Shown one piece after another: positions 45,287 through 53,934 of a DNA stretch of 64,000 nt; position 1 is the stretch's first letter; each line of letters begins with the position of its first letter. Where the stretch lies: contig CAYLZW010000001.1 in the NCBI GenBank assembly GCA_964388085.1, positions 15,733-79,732 of the forward strand, read 5' to 3'. The translations under genes and the position numbers were made by a program. The DNA is from CAYLZW01 sp964388085. GTDB lineage: Bacteria; Myxococcota; UBA727; CAYLZW01. Under the pieces are notes generated by a model. It saw nothing but the letters and a program-made list of their open reading frames with translations, made no database searches and was not told the origin of the DNA.

Positions 45287-46420
45287 TCAGGCGAGGATGC
45301 CGCCGTACCGGCCGAAGCCGAGCGCGAGGGCGAGGTCCGCCTGCGCGAGCATCGCGTTGCCGAGGTTCTGCACCGCGCCGAAGGCCATGTGCATCCCGCC
45401 GAAGTGACCGGCGCAGCCGCCGTAGAAGCCACCGAAGAGGTGCTGCAGCTGGTGGTCGAGCTGCGAGGCCGCGTGATCGACGCCGAGGAACGCGCCGCCG
45501 AGGGCCGCGAGCTCCGGCGGCAGGCCCGACTTGCCGAGCATGTCGGCCAGCTCACCGCGCAGCTGGTTGCCCCAGGCCGCGCTGCCGATGGGCGGGCGCA
45601 GGTTCGGATCGACCCAGTAGTGCTTGTCGCCGTTCGTGATCTGCTCGTAGCGGTTCGTCTTCTTGTCGAGGTACGCGCCGGTGACCTCGCCCTGGTTGAC
45701 GCCGTGCGTCTCCTTGAACCACTTCACGTTGTCGCCGGTTCCACCGAGGTGGTAGCTGTCGCGGCAGGGGTTCGCGGCGAGGTGCTGCGCGCGCCACTGA
45801 TAGCCGTCCTGCTGAATGTCACCCGTCTTCGGCTTGCCGTTGACGCCGTCGATGCGCACGTGGTCGGCGCCGTTCGAGATGTCGAGGCCCGTCGTCACCG
45901 ACTGTCCGGTCTCGGACGAGGTCTGCGCGGCGATGCGGGTGCCGTCGGGCAGCACGAAGTCGGAGCTCTTGGTGAAGTCCCAGCGCGTGCCGTCCTTCTC
46001 GGTGACGTGTGGGTCCCCCCAGACGCGCGTGTGCGGCTTGTCGCCGGGCTTCTGGTCGGGCGCGTACACGCTCCAGTTCGTGTTGCCCTCGGGGACGATG
46101 GTGTAGCCGCCCGCCGTCTTGACCGCGCCCTCGGGCCAACCGGCCGGGTTCTTCTCGAGGCCGCGGCCCGCGGGGGCGCCGGAGTGCTCGATGCCCGGCG
46201 AGGGGATGCAGGGACGTCCCGGGAGCAGGCCGCGCATGCTCTCGAGCGAGCTGCCACCGCCACAAGAGCCGCCGCGCAGGAGCGCGTCCGCCTGGAACAA
46301 CGCCGAGAGCTGCTGCAGGGCCTGCTGCGCGCCGAGCGGGTTCTGGTGGCAAGAGTTGAACACCGTCGACCGGAAGGCGATCTGCGTCATGGCGAAGCTG
46401 GTGGGGTTGAAAGCGACCAT
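45287..46420 (-). CDS. DUF1521 (metal-ion-inducible autocleavage-type) protein
   Basis: A 377-aa protein without signal peptide or transmembrane helix. Residues about 110-300 match DUF1521, the domain of the self-cleaving rhizobial type III effector NopE1. It has 'TRVWGDPHVTEKDGTRWDFT', with the G-D-P-H-V cleavage box at residues 135-139; the scissile bond would be Asp136-Pro137. 'DFVLPDGTRIAAQTSS', 'TTGLDISNGADHVRI' and 'KETHGVNQGEVTGAY' follow. The N-terminal 100 residues are Gln/Ala-rich and Gly/Pro/Ser-rich, and the C-terminal 80 are Gly/His/Ala-rich. Calcium-triggered cleavage is known for NopE1 and is inferred here. Start ATG 46420 with GAGGGA upstream; the SycD-like gene is next downstream. 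Confidence 0.72.
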   Translation of the reverse strand: MVAFNPTSFAMTQIAFRSTVFNSCHQNPLGAQQALQQLSALFQADALLRGGSCGGGSSLESMRGLLPGRPCIPSPGIEHSGAPAGRGLEKNPAGWPEGAVKTAGGYTIVPEGNTNWSVYAPDQKPGDKPHTRVWGDPHVTEKDGTRWDFTKSSDFVLPDGTRIAAQTSSETGQSVTTGLDISNGADHVRIDGVNGKPKTGDIQQDGYQWRAQHLAANPCRDSYHLGGTGDNVKWFKETHGVNQGEVTGAYLDKKTNRYEQITNGDKHYWVDPNLRPPIGSAAWGNQLRGELADMLGKSGLPPELAALGGAFLGVDHAASQLDHQLQHLFGGFYGGCAGHFGGMHMAFGAVQNLGNAMLAQADLALALGFGRYGGILA

Positions 46421-46660
46421 CTTTTCGTCCCTCTCTCGAGTGGTTGCCGAGGGTTAGCGCGACCGGATGCGGTAGCGAACAGGCTCTTGAAGTATCGGTC
46501 GAGTGCCCGATGTGGTGCGAGCAGGTGCGGGGTCATTCCGCACGGCCGCGCGCGGCCGGAATTCGCCTGATTTTTCGCGCCGGTGCACGCGGTGGGAGAC
46601 CTGCACACATGCGGGATCATTGACGGATCCGGTGCTCGAGCGGCGCACTTCGAGCTCCCG

Positions 46661-47737
46661 TCAGTCGATCTGACAGATCGTGCCGTCCTGACAGCACTGG
46701 CCGTGCGACGCACAGTATTGGTTGAACCCGCAGTGCCCGTTGGAGGTGCACTCGACACAGCGGGGGAAGCCGCTCTCGCGGCAGTAGGGAGCGAACCCAG
46801 CACAGGGATCGTCGCCCGGCACGCAGGTGTTCTGCGCCGAGCAGGTCTCCGCTCCGTTACAATAGGCGCCGTCGGAACAGTGGCTGTTTGCCGTGCACTC
46901 GACACATTCGTTGTCGTCACAATAGGGCGCACCGCTGCCGCAGTGCTCGTTCTCCGTGCACTGCACGCAGCTGTCGTTCGACTCCACGCAGACAGCGCCC
47001 GCGCACGGGCTCGCGCCGTTCCCGCAGGTGTTCGTCGACGTGTTGCAGGTCTCGGCGCCGTCGCAGAACACGCCGTTGTCGCACTGCGAGCTGTCGCGGC
47101 ACTCGACGCAAGTCTCGTTCACGCACACGCCGTCGCCGCAGTGCCCGTCATTCGTACACTCGGCGCAGCGCAAAGGCCCGGTGAGACAAATGCCGCTGGC
47201 GCAAAAGGGCGTCCCGGCCACGCAGGTGCCCGAGGCGCACACCTCGCTGCCGTTGCACGCGAGCCCGTCGTCGCAGTCGCTCGGCGAGGTGCACTCGGGA
47301 GTGGCCGCGTCTACCGCGGCGCCGCCATCTCCGGCATCTACGCCGCCGGCGCCGGCGTCGTCACCGGCGTAAGACCCCGCGTCGGCGCCGGCGTCGAGCG
47401 GCGGGCTGGCTCCCGCGTCGGCCGGACGCCCTCCGTCGGCTGTCGGTCCGGCGTCATCTTGGCTTGCCCCCGCGTCGGCGCCCGTTCCCGCGTCGACGCC
47501 CGTTCCCGCGTCGAGGATGGGTCCCGCGTCCGTCCGGCCGCCGCCGTCGAGCGGATGATCGCCCTCGCCGAGGGAGGCGCATCGGCCCGAGGCGCAGCGG
47601 TACTCGCCGCAGTCGGCGTCGCTCTCGCACGCTCGACCGTACAAGGCGTCGTCGGGCAGCATGCACAGCCCGCCCGACGACAGCACGAGGGCGACGCCGG
47701 CGAGGAGCTCCAGCAGCCGAAGGCGGACGGCGCTCAT
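46661..47737 (-). CDS. Exported Cys-rich protein with D/A/G-rich linker
   Basis: A 358-aa protein. The signal is 'LLELLAGVALVLSSGGLC'; Cys at its end is at best a poor lipobox. Residues about 60-145 form a low-complexity Asp/Ala/Gly linker (DAGTGVDAGTGADAG and so on), then about ten Cys-rich modules of the 'C-x5-C-x2-G-x-C' kind ('CTNDGHCGDGVCVNETC', 'CTENEHCGSGAPYCDDNEC', 'CTSNGHCGFNQYC'), found in myxobacterial surface proteins. It overlaps the preceding TPR-membrane gene by 4 bp. Function unknown; it is expected to be disulphide-stabilised outside the cytoplasm. Confidence 0.65.
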   Translation of the reverse strand: MSAVRLRLLELLAGVALVLSSGGLCMLPDDALYGRACESDADCGEYRCASGRCASLGEGDHPLDGGGRTDAGPILDAGTGVDAGTGADAGASQDDAGPTADGGRPADAGASPPLDAGADAGSYAGDDAGAGGVDAGDGGAAVDAATPECTSPSDCDDGLACNGSEVCASGTCVAGTPFCASGICLTGPLRCAECTNDGHCGDGVCVNETCVECRDSSQCDNGVFCDGAETCNTSTNTCGNGASPCAGAVCVESNDSCVQCTENEHCGSGAPYCDDNECVECTANSHCSDGAYCNGAETCSAQNTCVPGDDPCAGFAPYCRESGFPRCVECTSNGHCGFNQYCASHGQCCQDGTICQID

Positions 47738-48513
47738 GGCTGTGCGGGAGCGGCTTCCTCGTCGGGGGCGGCGCTGCCGAGCGCCCAGACGAGCCCACCC
47801 GTCGTGACGAGCGCCCCGGTGACGAGGGTGATGACGCCGGCCCACGTCGTCAGCTCTCCCCAGGACTGCCAGCTCTCGCGCGCGTCCCGCTGCTGCTTCT
47901 GCAGCGCGCCGGCGTCCGTGCCCGCGAGCTCGGCGGCGAGGATCTTCTCGCGCGCGTCGAGGAAGCCGAAGTACGGCATCGCGCCGACGCCGCTCAAGGC
48001 GGCGCCGCCCGCCATCAGCAGCGCACCGCCGCCGACCACCGACCAGGGCAGCACGCCGAGGGCAGGCTCCGCGGCGGGCACCGTGGCGGGCGGCTCCTCT
48101 GCCGGCGGCGCGGGCTCTACGACGGGCCCCTCGCTGACGGCCTTCTCGGCCGGCGCCGGACACGGCGTTCCCCCGCCCTCTTTCTCGACCAGCGCGTTGA
48201 GCTCCTTCACACGCTCGTTCACCTGCGCTTGGCGCTCGGAGCCCGGGTACGCGCCGACCAGCTCGTCATAGAGCTTCAGCGCCTGCGCGCGGTCGTCGGC
48301 GAGGTCCGCCGCCTGGGCGGCGTTGTAGATGAGATCCACCGACGGCGCGGCGGCGTTCGCCTCGAGGAAGTGGTTCATCGCCGAGCACCACTGCTCGCCC
48401 TCGATGGCCACGAACGCGCGCGCCTCGGCCGCCTTGGCGCGCGACACGTCCTCGGCGGACGGCTGCGCGGCCAGCTGCGCCAGCAGCGCGAGGCCCAACA
48501 GGGCGTTAGTCAT
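47734..48513 (-). CDS. TPR-like exported protein with C-terminal membrane helices
   Basis: A 259-aa protein with an N-terminal signal ('LLGLALLAQLAAQPSA'). A TPR-like helix pair follows ('NHFLEANAAAPSVDLIYNAA', 'ALKLYDELVGAYPGSERQAQ'), then a Pro-rich linker, and two hydrophobic helices near 150-175 and 225-245. It overlaps the kinase gene by 8 bp upstream and the Cys-rich gene by 4 bp downstream, making a three-gene operon. This N-TPR/C-TM layout recurs in Myxococcota next to Ser/Thr kinase genes. I do not know its role. Confidence 0.6.
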   Translation of the reverse strand: MTNALLGLALLAQLAAQPSAEDVSRAKAAEARAFVAIEGEQWCSAMNHFLEANAAAPSVDLIYNAAQAADLADDRAQALKLYDELVGAYPGSERQAQVNERVKELNALVEKEGGGTPCPAPAEKAVSEGPVVEPAPPAEEPPATVPAAEPALGVLPWSVVGGGALLMAGGAALSGVGAMPYFGFLDAREKILAAELAGTDAGALQKQQRDARESWQSWGELTTWAGVITLVTGALVTTGGLVWALGSAAPDEEAAPAQP

Positions 48514-50314
48514 CGCTGTCTCCGGTGCGGACGCGGATGAAGCGGCTCTTCGCGGCCGGCGCGCCCTTCGTGTCAGAGGCGACAGCGTCCGTCGATTTCG
48601 CCGGGCCCTTCTCCCCGTCGACCTTCCGGCGCGCGGCCCGCCGTCGCTTCTGTTCGCGGCTGCGCTCGCCCGCGCGCTCCTTGCCGGCGGCGGGCTTGTC
48701 GCCGGAGGCGTCCACGCGCACGTGACGGGGGACCCTGTACGTGCCGTCGTCCTTCTCCACGGCGCCTGGCTCATCCGTGCCGGCGGCCGCCCTGGCCGCT
48801 CGCCCGTCGTCGTCGTCGCGGTCGTCGTCTTCGTCGGCGGCGGCCAGCGATGCGCTGTCACCCGGACCGGCGTCCTGTCGGGCGGGCGCGGCGCCGGTTG
48901 GCGCGGTGTTGGCCGAAAGGTCCACAGCGCCGGCCGGCGTCGCTCGAGCGATCGGCGACTCTTCGCTCGTGGCCATGCCCGGCTTCACGACGACGACCAC
49001 GTCGTCCGGAGCGTCGTCGCCCGCGCTCGCCAGGGCCACGGCGCCGATGACCCCGAGCAGCAGGACGACGCCCGCGAGCGCGGCGATGGGCGCACGCGAG
49101 CGCGAGGGCGCCGCTCGCTCCTCGTCGGCGATGAGCGAGATCACCGGCTCGCCGGTACGCGGGCCGACGGAGACGGGCGCGCGCGAGCTCGTGCTGGTCC
49201 CCGGCGTGGGGGGATCGATGAGCGACGACGGCAGCAGAGCGCCGCTGTCCGTGATCTGCGTGGCCGCTTGCGGTGACGGCTCGATGGGGTCCCCGAGCTG
49301 CGTCGATCGGATGGGCCCGCTCTCGGCGAACACCTCCTCGTCCTCGACCTCGGCCTCGGCGGTCGGCTCCCGGCTGGCGTAGCTCGTGCGCGTCTCGTCG
49401 TCCGGTCCCGTGACGTTCGTGGGCGCCTGCTCGAGCACCTTCTCGACCGGGGCGCCGAGCTCGAGGCTGAGGCCGAGCGCGCGGTCGAGATCCGCCATGC
49501 TGCGCACGCGGCGGTTCGGCTGCTTCTCGAGGCAGCGCAGCACGATGGCGTCGAGGGCCGCCGGGATGCCGGCGTCGGGCGCGACCTTCGACGGCGACGG
49601 CGCCTGCGTGTGCACGTGGTGGTAGAGCACGGCGGTGACGTCGTTGCCGTCGAACAGCGGCTTGCCCGTGAGCAGGCGGAACAGCATGACCGCGAGCGCG
49701 TACACGTCGGTGCGCGCGTCGATGGTCTCGTTCACCACCTGCTCTGGCGCCATGCAGGTGTAGGTGCCCACGAGCATGCCCGCGCGCGTGACGCCCGACT
49801 CCCGCTCGCCGACCACCTTCGCCACGCCGAAGTCGAGGATCTTGACGAACTCCGGATCGCCGTCCTGGTCGACGAGCATCACGTTCGAGGGCTTCAGGTC
49901 TCGGTGCACGATGCCGAGCTGGTGCGCGGCCTCCATGCCGCGGCAGATCTGCCGCGTGATGTGCACCGCGCGCTCCGGGCTGACGCGCTTCTCCTTGCGC
50001 AACACGTCCGTGAGCGTCTTGCCGTCGAGGTACTCGAGCACGAGGAACAGATCGCCGCTGGCGGTGCGGCCGAACTGCAGCACGTGAGCGACGTGGTTGC
50101 TGCGGATCTGGGCGGCCGCGCGCGCCTCGCGCAGAAAGCGGGCGACGGTCTCCTCCTCCTCGTCACCTTTGCCGAGCAGCGCGCCGCGGATCATCTTGAT
50201 GGCGACCGTGCGCCCGAGCGTGTCGTCGACCGCGCGGTAGACGACGCCCATGCCGCCCTCGGCCAGCTTGGCCTCGAAGCGGTATCCGGCGACCTCGGGG
50301 AAGGCGTCGTCCAT
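48506..50314 (-). CDS. Transmembrane serine/threonine protein kinase
   Basis: A 602-aa Hanks-type kinase. The N-terminal domain has the Gly-rich loop 'LAEGGMGVVYRAV', lysine in 'TVAIKMIR', the catalytic loop 'IVHRDLKPSNVML', 'ILDFGVAK' and 'MAPEQ', so it appears active. A linker follows, then one transmembrane helix ('IAALAGVVLLLGVIGAVALA') and an extracytoplasmic Lys/Arg/Asp-rich tail. The first gene of an operon with the TPR-membrane and Cys-rich genes. The start chosen is ATG 50314 (MDDAFPEV); a GTG 12 bases upstream (50326) is the alternative, and neither has a strong ribosome site. Confidence 0.92.
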   Translation of the reverse strand: MDDAFPEVAGYRFEAKLAEGGMGVVYRAVDDTLGRTVAIKMIRGALLGKGDEEEETVARFLREARAAAQIRSNHVAHVLQFGRTASGDLFLVLEYLDGKTLTDVLRKEKRVSPERAVHITRQICRGMEAAHQLGIVHRDLKPSNVMLVDQDGDPEFVKILDFGVAKVVGERESGVTRAGMLVGTYTCMAPEQVVNETIDARTDVYALAVMLFRLLTGKPLFDGNDVTAVLYHHVHTQAPSPSKVAPDAGIPAALDAIVLRCLEKQPNRRVRSMADLDRALGLSLELGAPVEKVLEQAPTNVTGPDDETRTSYASREPTAEAEVEDEEVFAESGPIRSTQLGDPIEPSPQAATQITDSGALLPSSLIDPPTPGTSTSSRAPVSVGPRTGEPVISLIADEERAAPSRSRAPIAALAGVVLLLGVIGAVALASAGDDAPDDVVVVVKPGMATSEESPIARATPAGAVDLSANTAPTGAAPARQDAGPGDSASLAAADEDDDRDDDDGRAARAAAGTDEPGAVEKDDGTYRVPRHVRVDASGDKPAAGKERAGERSREQKRRRAARRKVDGEKGPAKSTDAVASDTKGAPAAKSRFIRVRTGDSDD

Positions 50315-50406
50315 CACCTGGCGCACGATACCAGGCCCATGTGCCCGTGCGTCGCGCCCGGCTCACCTTTGGCGCAATTTCGTTCGGTGCGCACGCGCCG
50401 GCCGAC

Positions 50407-51699
50407 TCAGCGGTCGGGCCAATCCGCCCAGGGAGGCGGCGGCACCTGGCCGTCGAGCGCGGCGAGCAGCTCCAGGAGCGCCTGCTTCTCCTCGTCGCTG
50501 AGCGAGATGGGCACGAGCAGCGGATCCACCTCGCCGAGGAAGCTGCCGGGAGCGCCGCCGCCGGCGAGGTGATGCTCGAGCACGTCCTCGAGCGTCTCGA
50601 AGCTGCCGTTGTGACCGTAGGGGGCCGTGTACACGACGTTGCGCAGAGACGGCGTCAGGAACGCTCCCCGCATCGCCGGATCGTCGGCCTGCGCGAGGAG
50701 CTCGTCGGGGGGCATGGCGTCGTCGGGCGGATCGTCGGCGTGTGGCCCTGTGAGCGAGAACACGCTCTCCGCCAGCATGCGGGCGCCGGCGGCGCGCCCC
50801 TCGTCAGCGGGGCTGCCGGCGACGTCGGAGACGCCGATGTTGTGGAAGCGCTCGTCGCTGAAGCGAGGTCCGGAGTGACAGGCGAGGCAACCGGAGGTCG
50901 CGAATACGCGCAGGCCGAAGACCTCGTTGTCCGACAGCGCGTTCTCATCGCCCGCGAGATACTCGTCGACGCGCGAGGCGCGCGCGGCCTGCCGGCGCAG
51001 ATAGGCCTCGAGCGCCTTGCCGACGTTGGCGAACACCTCGTCGACGGCGAAGCGATCGTCCGCGCTCATGGCGTCGTAGGCCGCGTCGCCGGGAGCGCCC
51101 GCGGCCGGAAAGCGCTGCTCGTCGTCGAGCGCGGGCAGCGGTCCGAACACGGCCTCGTAGGGCTCTCGGTAATGGCGCGCGATGACGTGCGCGACCTCGA
51201 GGCGGCTGAAGTCCATCTCGGCGTCGGCCTCGAAGGCGGCGAGCGGCTGCGACCAGACGGAGTCCGCGCGGCCGTCCCAGAAGCTCCAGCGCTGGCCCGC
51301 GGCGTTCATCGTCGTCGGGCTGTTTCTGTGCATCACGCCGAGGCCGCTGTCGGACGTCGGCCGCGCGTCGCTGAAGAAGGCCTCCGGCTCGTGACAGCTC
51401 GCGCAGCGCACCTCGCTGTTCGACGAGAAGCGCGCGTCGAAGAACACGCGCAGGCCGAGCGCCGCGGCGTCCTCGTCGTCTCCGTAGGCGTTGCCCCGCG
51501 AAGGCGCGAGCTGCGCCGGCAACACCAGCGCGCGCACCTGTGCGCAGAGGGCGTCGTCGAGGCCGGGCACCTCGGCGCACGACGAGCCCGGCCGCGGGGT
51601 GTCCGGCACCTCCTCGGCCGGCGCGCAAGCGCTCGCGACGACACCCGCCGTGACGACGACGGCGAACCCATATCGGAGGATCCCTGGCTGCTCTCGCAT
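50407..51699 (-). CDS. Di-haem cytochrome c peroxidase family lipoprotein
   Basis: A 430-aa protein with signal 'AGVVASAC' (lipoprotein). Two c-type haem sites are CASCH at residues 99-103 and CLACH at residues 271-275. In between are 'MHRNSPTTMNAAGQRWSFWD' and 'FANVGKALEAYLRRQ', typical of the CcpA/MauG di-haem peroxidase family. It probably reduces peroxide, or oxidises a substrate, in the periplasm. Start ATG 51699 without a strong ribosome site; the gene is divergent from the 643-aa lipoprotein gene, with 107 bp between them. Confidence 0.88.
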   Translation of the reverse strand: MREQPGILRYGFAVVVTAGVVASACAPAEEVPDTPRPGSSCAEVPGLDDALCAQVRALVLPAQLAPSRGNAYGDDEDAAALGLRVFFDARFSSNSEVRCASCHEPEAFFSDARPTSDSGLGVMHRNSPTTMNAAGQRWSFWDGRADSVWSQPLAAFEADAEMDFSRLEVAHVIARHYREPYEAVFGPLPALDDEQRFPAAGAPGDAAYDAMSADDRFAVDEVFANVGKALEAYLRRQAARASRVDEYLAGDENALSDNEVFGLRVFATSGCLACHSGPRFSDERFHNIGVSDVAGSPADEGRAAGARMLAESVFSLTGPHADDPPDDAMPPDELLAQADDPAMRGAFLTPSLRNVVYTAPYGHNGSFETLEDVLEHHLAGGGAPGSFLGEVDPLLVPISLSDEEKQALLELLAALDGQVPPPPWADWPDR

Positions 51700-51806
51700 G
51701 CCGCTTGGATACCCGCCCGTCCGTCGCCCGTCGACCAGTGCACTTGTCACGTTGGCGCGTGGGCGACGGGTTGTCACAAAGCACGCTCTCTCAAGAAGGA
51801 CCGTCG

Positions 51807-53738
51807 ATGCGAGCTCATCATGCCTTGCGAGGCGCCGCCGCTGTGCTGACCGTGATGTCCGTGGCCCTGGTCGTCGGCTGTGGGGGGACAGAGGACGGGT
51901 TCCCACCGGCGGGTGACCGCGATCCGGTCGACGGCGCTGCCCCCGCGCCGCCCGACGACGAGAACGACGGGCGCGCGGGGGGCGACGTCTCCCGCCGGCC
52001 TGTCGCGCGGAACGGCGGGGACGGCGACGACAGGGCGGACGACGGCCCCGGCGCCGACGAGGACGTGCCCGACGACGTGGACGTACCCATCGACGTGGAC
52101 CCTCCCATCGGCGTCGGCGAGCCGGTGGAAGCGCCGGAGGCGCCGGCCGATCCGGCCGCGCCCGCGCTCGACGACGGCACCGCGCTGCCCTGGACGAGCG
52201 CGCCGGTGTTGAGCGGCGTGACGGTGACGAGGAACCGGGACAGCGCGCTCATTCAGCTGCCCTCGTTCGCGGCAGCGGCCGACTTCCGCGCCTTCGTGTT
52301 GCATGACGACGTCACGCTCGAGCTCGGCGCGAACGGGAGCGAGCGCGTGCTCGGTGCCACGCTGCACTGCGCGGGGCACGAGCAACACAACGCGCCCGAC
52401 AGCGGGGAGCGCGTGCCCGTGCGCGCCATCGAGGTCACCGGCGTCACCGGCCCGGTGCGGATCGTCGTCGAGGCGCTCGACACCACCTGCCCCTTCCCCG
52501 GCGTCATCGGCCGAGAGCACGCGGACATCGAGGTGACCAACGCCGCGCTGAGCGCCGCCGACACGGTGCCGTTCTCGGTCTTCAGCGAGGACGAGGTGCG
52601 CGCGCGCTACGGCAGCCACATCGTGAACGGCCACCGGAAGGGCACGGCGCTCGGCGCTCCCGCGAGCGACGAGCCGGCGCGGGTGCTCGCGCGCACCACC
52701 GTGGAGGCCTCGCCGCTCGGAGGCCCGACCCCGGTGCAGGACTTCTTCTCCGGCTTCGACGACGACGAGGACCAGCCCGTGCTCGTCGGTGATCTGCCGC
52801 CGCACGGCCGCGCGCCCTTCCCCGGCAAGCTCTACGAGAACAGCGACTTCACGTTCACCACCTACGCGCAGGAGCACACGCAGTTCTTCCTCGACCGCGG
52901 CCAACTGCACGTGCTGCTCGCGGACTGGGAGCAGGACGTGTTCGGCTCGACGGTGGCGTACCCGAAGCGCGTGGCCGTCATGAGCGACGACGCCTACGTG
53001 CACGTCACCTTCGAGGTGGCCTCGAACGCCACCGCGCGTCGCTATTGGTGGCTCTCGCTGTGCGGCGCGGGCAGCCCGGGCGCGACGCTCGACGAAGATG
53101 GGCGCCTGCTCGGCAACATCATTCAGACGCCCTTCTTCTACCAGGACGACGGCAAGAACCCGTCGCTCGAGAAGTGGAGCTGCCTGCAGCTGTTCCCGCG
53201 CGACGGGCTCGCGAACCCGCTGCCGCCGAGCAACACCCGCCCCGAGTCGGACCTGCGCGTCATGGTGAACGTGCCGAACGCCGGCGAGCGCGACAGCGTG
53301 CGCAACGTCAGCCCCGCGCAGTACCCGAGCGCGCTCTCCGCGCGCGGCTGGTATCGGCAGATGGACGCCGACGGCACGCTCACGGCGCCGATCCTCGACG
53401 ATCAGATGCTGATCGCCCCGAAGGCGCGCTATGACGTCTACGTACGCGACGATCGCGTCATCGTGTACGTCAACGGCGAGCAGCGCCTGTGCAACGACTT
53501 CCCGGGCACGCCGCTCACCATGGCGGAGGCGGCCGTGGGCTTCGGGCAGGCGCTCTACCACTCGGCGGCCGAGCGCGTGGAGTTCTCCCGCTCGTTCAAC
53601 GATCGCACGGGGCAGCGCTACTACCTCGAGAACACGCCCTATGTCGACGCGCGAGCGTGGGACAACGTCGGCTTCGACGACGAGGTGGCGGCGCCGGCCG
53701 GCTTCGACGAGGACGCCTGCTACGTCCACGGCGGCTGA
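51807..53738 (+). CDS. Large lipoprotein of unknown function with C-terminal CYVHGG
   Basis: A 643-aa protein with lipobox 'VMSVALVVGC', an acidic low-complexity linker (residues about 40-110, rich in D/P/A/G), then a beta-rich domain: 'FTTYAQEHTQFFLDRGQLHV', 'VTFEVASNATARRYWWLSL' and 'DVYVRDDRVIVYVNGEQRLC' resemble concanavalin-like or laminin-G-like folds. The C-terminus is 'FDEDACYVHGG'. No catalytic motif is recognised. Start ATG 51807 (AAGAAGGA upstream). The tail resembles that of the 49-aa peptide encoded 46 bp downstream, suggesting a shared sorting or processing feature (inference). Confidence 0.6.
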   Translation: MRAHHALRGAAAVLTVMSVALVVGCGGTEDGFPPAGDRDPVDGAAPAPPDDENDGRAGGDVSRRPVARNGGDGDDRADDGPGADEDVPDDVDVPIDVDPPIGVGEPVEAPEAPADPAAPALDDGTALPWTSAPVLSGVTVTRNRDSALIQLPSFAAAADFRAFVLHDDVTLELGANGSERVLGATLHCAGHEQHNAPDSGERVPVRAIEVTGVTGPVRIVVEALDTTCPFPGVIGREHADIEVTNAALSAADTVPFSVFSEDEVRARYGSHIVNGHRKGTALGAPASDEPARVLARTTVEASPLGGPTPVQDFFSGFDDDEDQPVLVGDLPPHGRAPFPGKLYENSDFTFTTYAQEHTQFFLDRGQLHVLLADWEQDVFGSTVAYPKRVAVMSDDAYVHVTFEVASNATARRYWWLSLCGAGSPGATLDEDGRLLGNIIQTPFFYQDDGKNPSLEKWSCLQLFPRDGLANPLPPSNTRPESDLRVMVNVPNAGERDSVRNVSPAQYPSALSARGWYRQMDADGTLTAPILDDQMLIAPKARYDVYVRDDRVIVYVNGEQRLCNDFPGTPLTMAEAAVGFGQALYHSAAERVEFSRSFNDRTGQRYYLENTPYVDARAWDNVGFDDEVAAPAGFDEDACYVHGG

Positions 53739-53740
53739 TT

Positions 53741-53755
53741 CCCGCGCTGCGCGGG
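53741..53755. terminator. GC hairpin after the 643-aa lipoprotein gene
   Basis: CCCGCG and CGCGGG form a perfect 6-bp stem with loop CTG, starting two bases after the stop. No T-run follows. It may attenuate or separate transcription of the following sigma-factor operon. Confidence 0.4.
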
Positions 53756-53784
53756 GTGTGGCAAAAGGGGTCGGAGCGGACCTC

Positions 53785-53934
53785 ATGCGCAGCCACCCCC
53801 TCGCCCTCCCGTCGCTCACCATCGTCGCGCTCTTGTGCGTCGACGCGCGCGCGCACGACCGCCTCGGCTACGAGGAGCCGGGCGGCGCGCCGGACGGCGA
53901 AGGCGACTCACGCTGCTACGTGCACGAGGGCTGA
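53785..53934 (+). CDS. 49-aa exported microprotein with CYVHEG tail
   Basis: A 49-aa frame from ATG 53785. The first 23 residues look like a signal peptide ('LALPSLTIVALLCVDARA'), leaving a mature peptide of about 25 residues, acidic and Gly-rich, ending 'SRCYVHEG'. This tail matches the C-terminus of the upstream lipoprotein (ACYVHGG) in six of seven aligned positions from the Cys outward. GGAGCGGA sits upstream of the ATG. Its stop overlaps the sigma-factor start by one base, so translation is coupled. No known family. Whether it is a peptide signal, a cleaved leader or a degenerate remnant of the upstream gene cannot be decided. Confidence 0.55.
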   Translation: MRSHPLALPSLTIVALLCVDARAHDRLGYEEPGGAPDGEGDSRCYVHEG

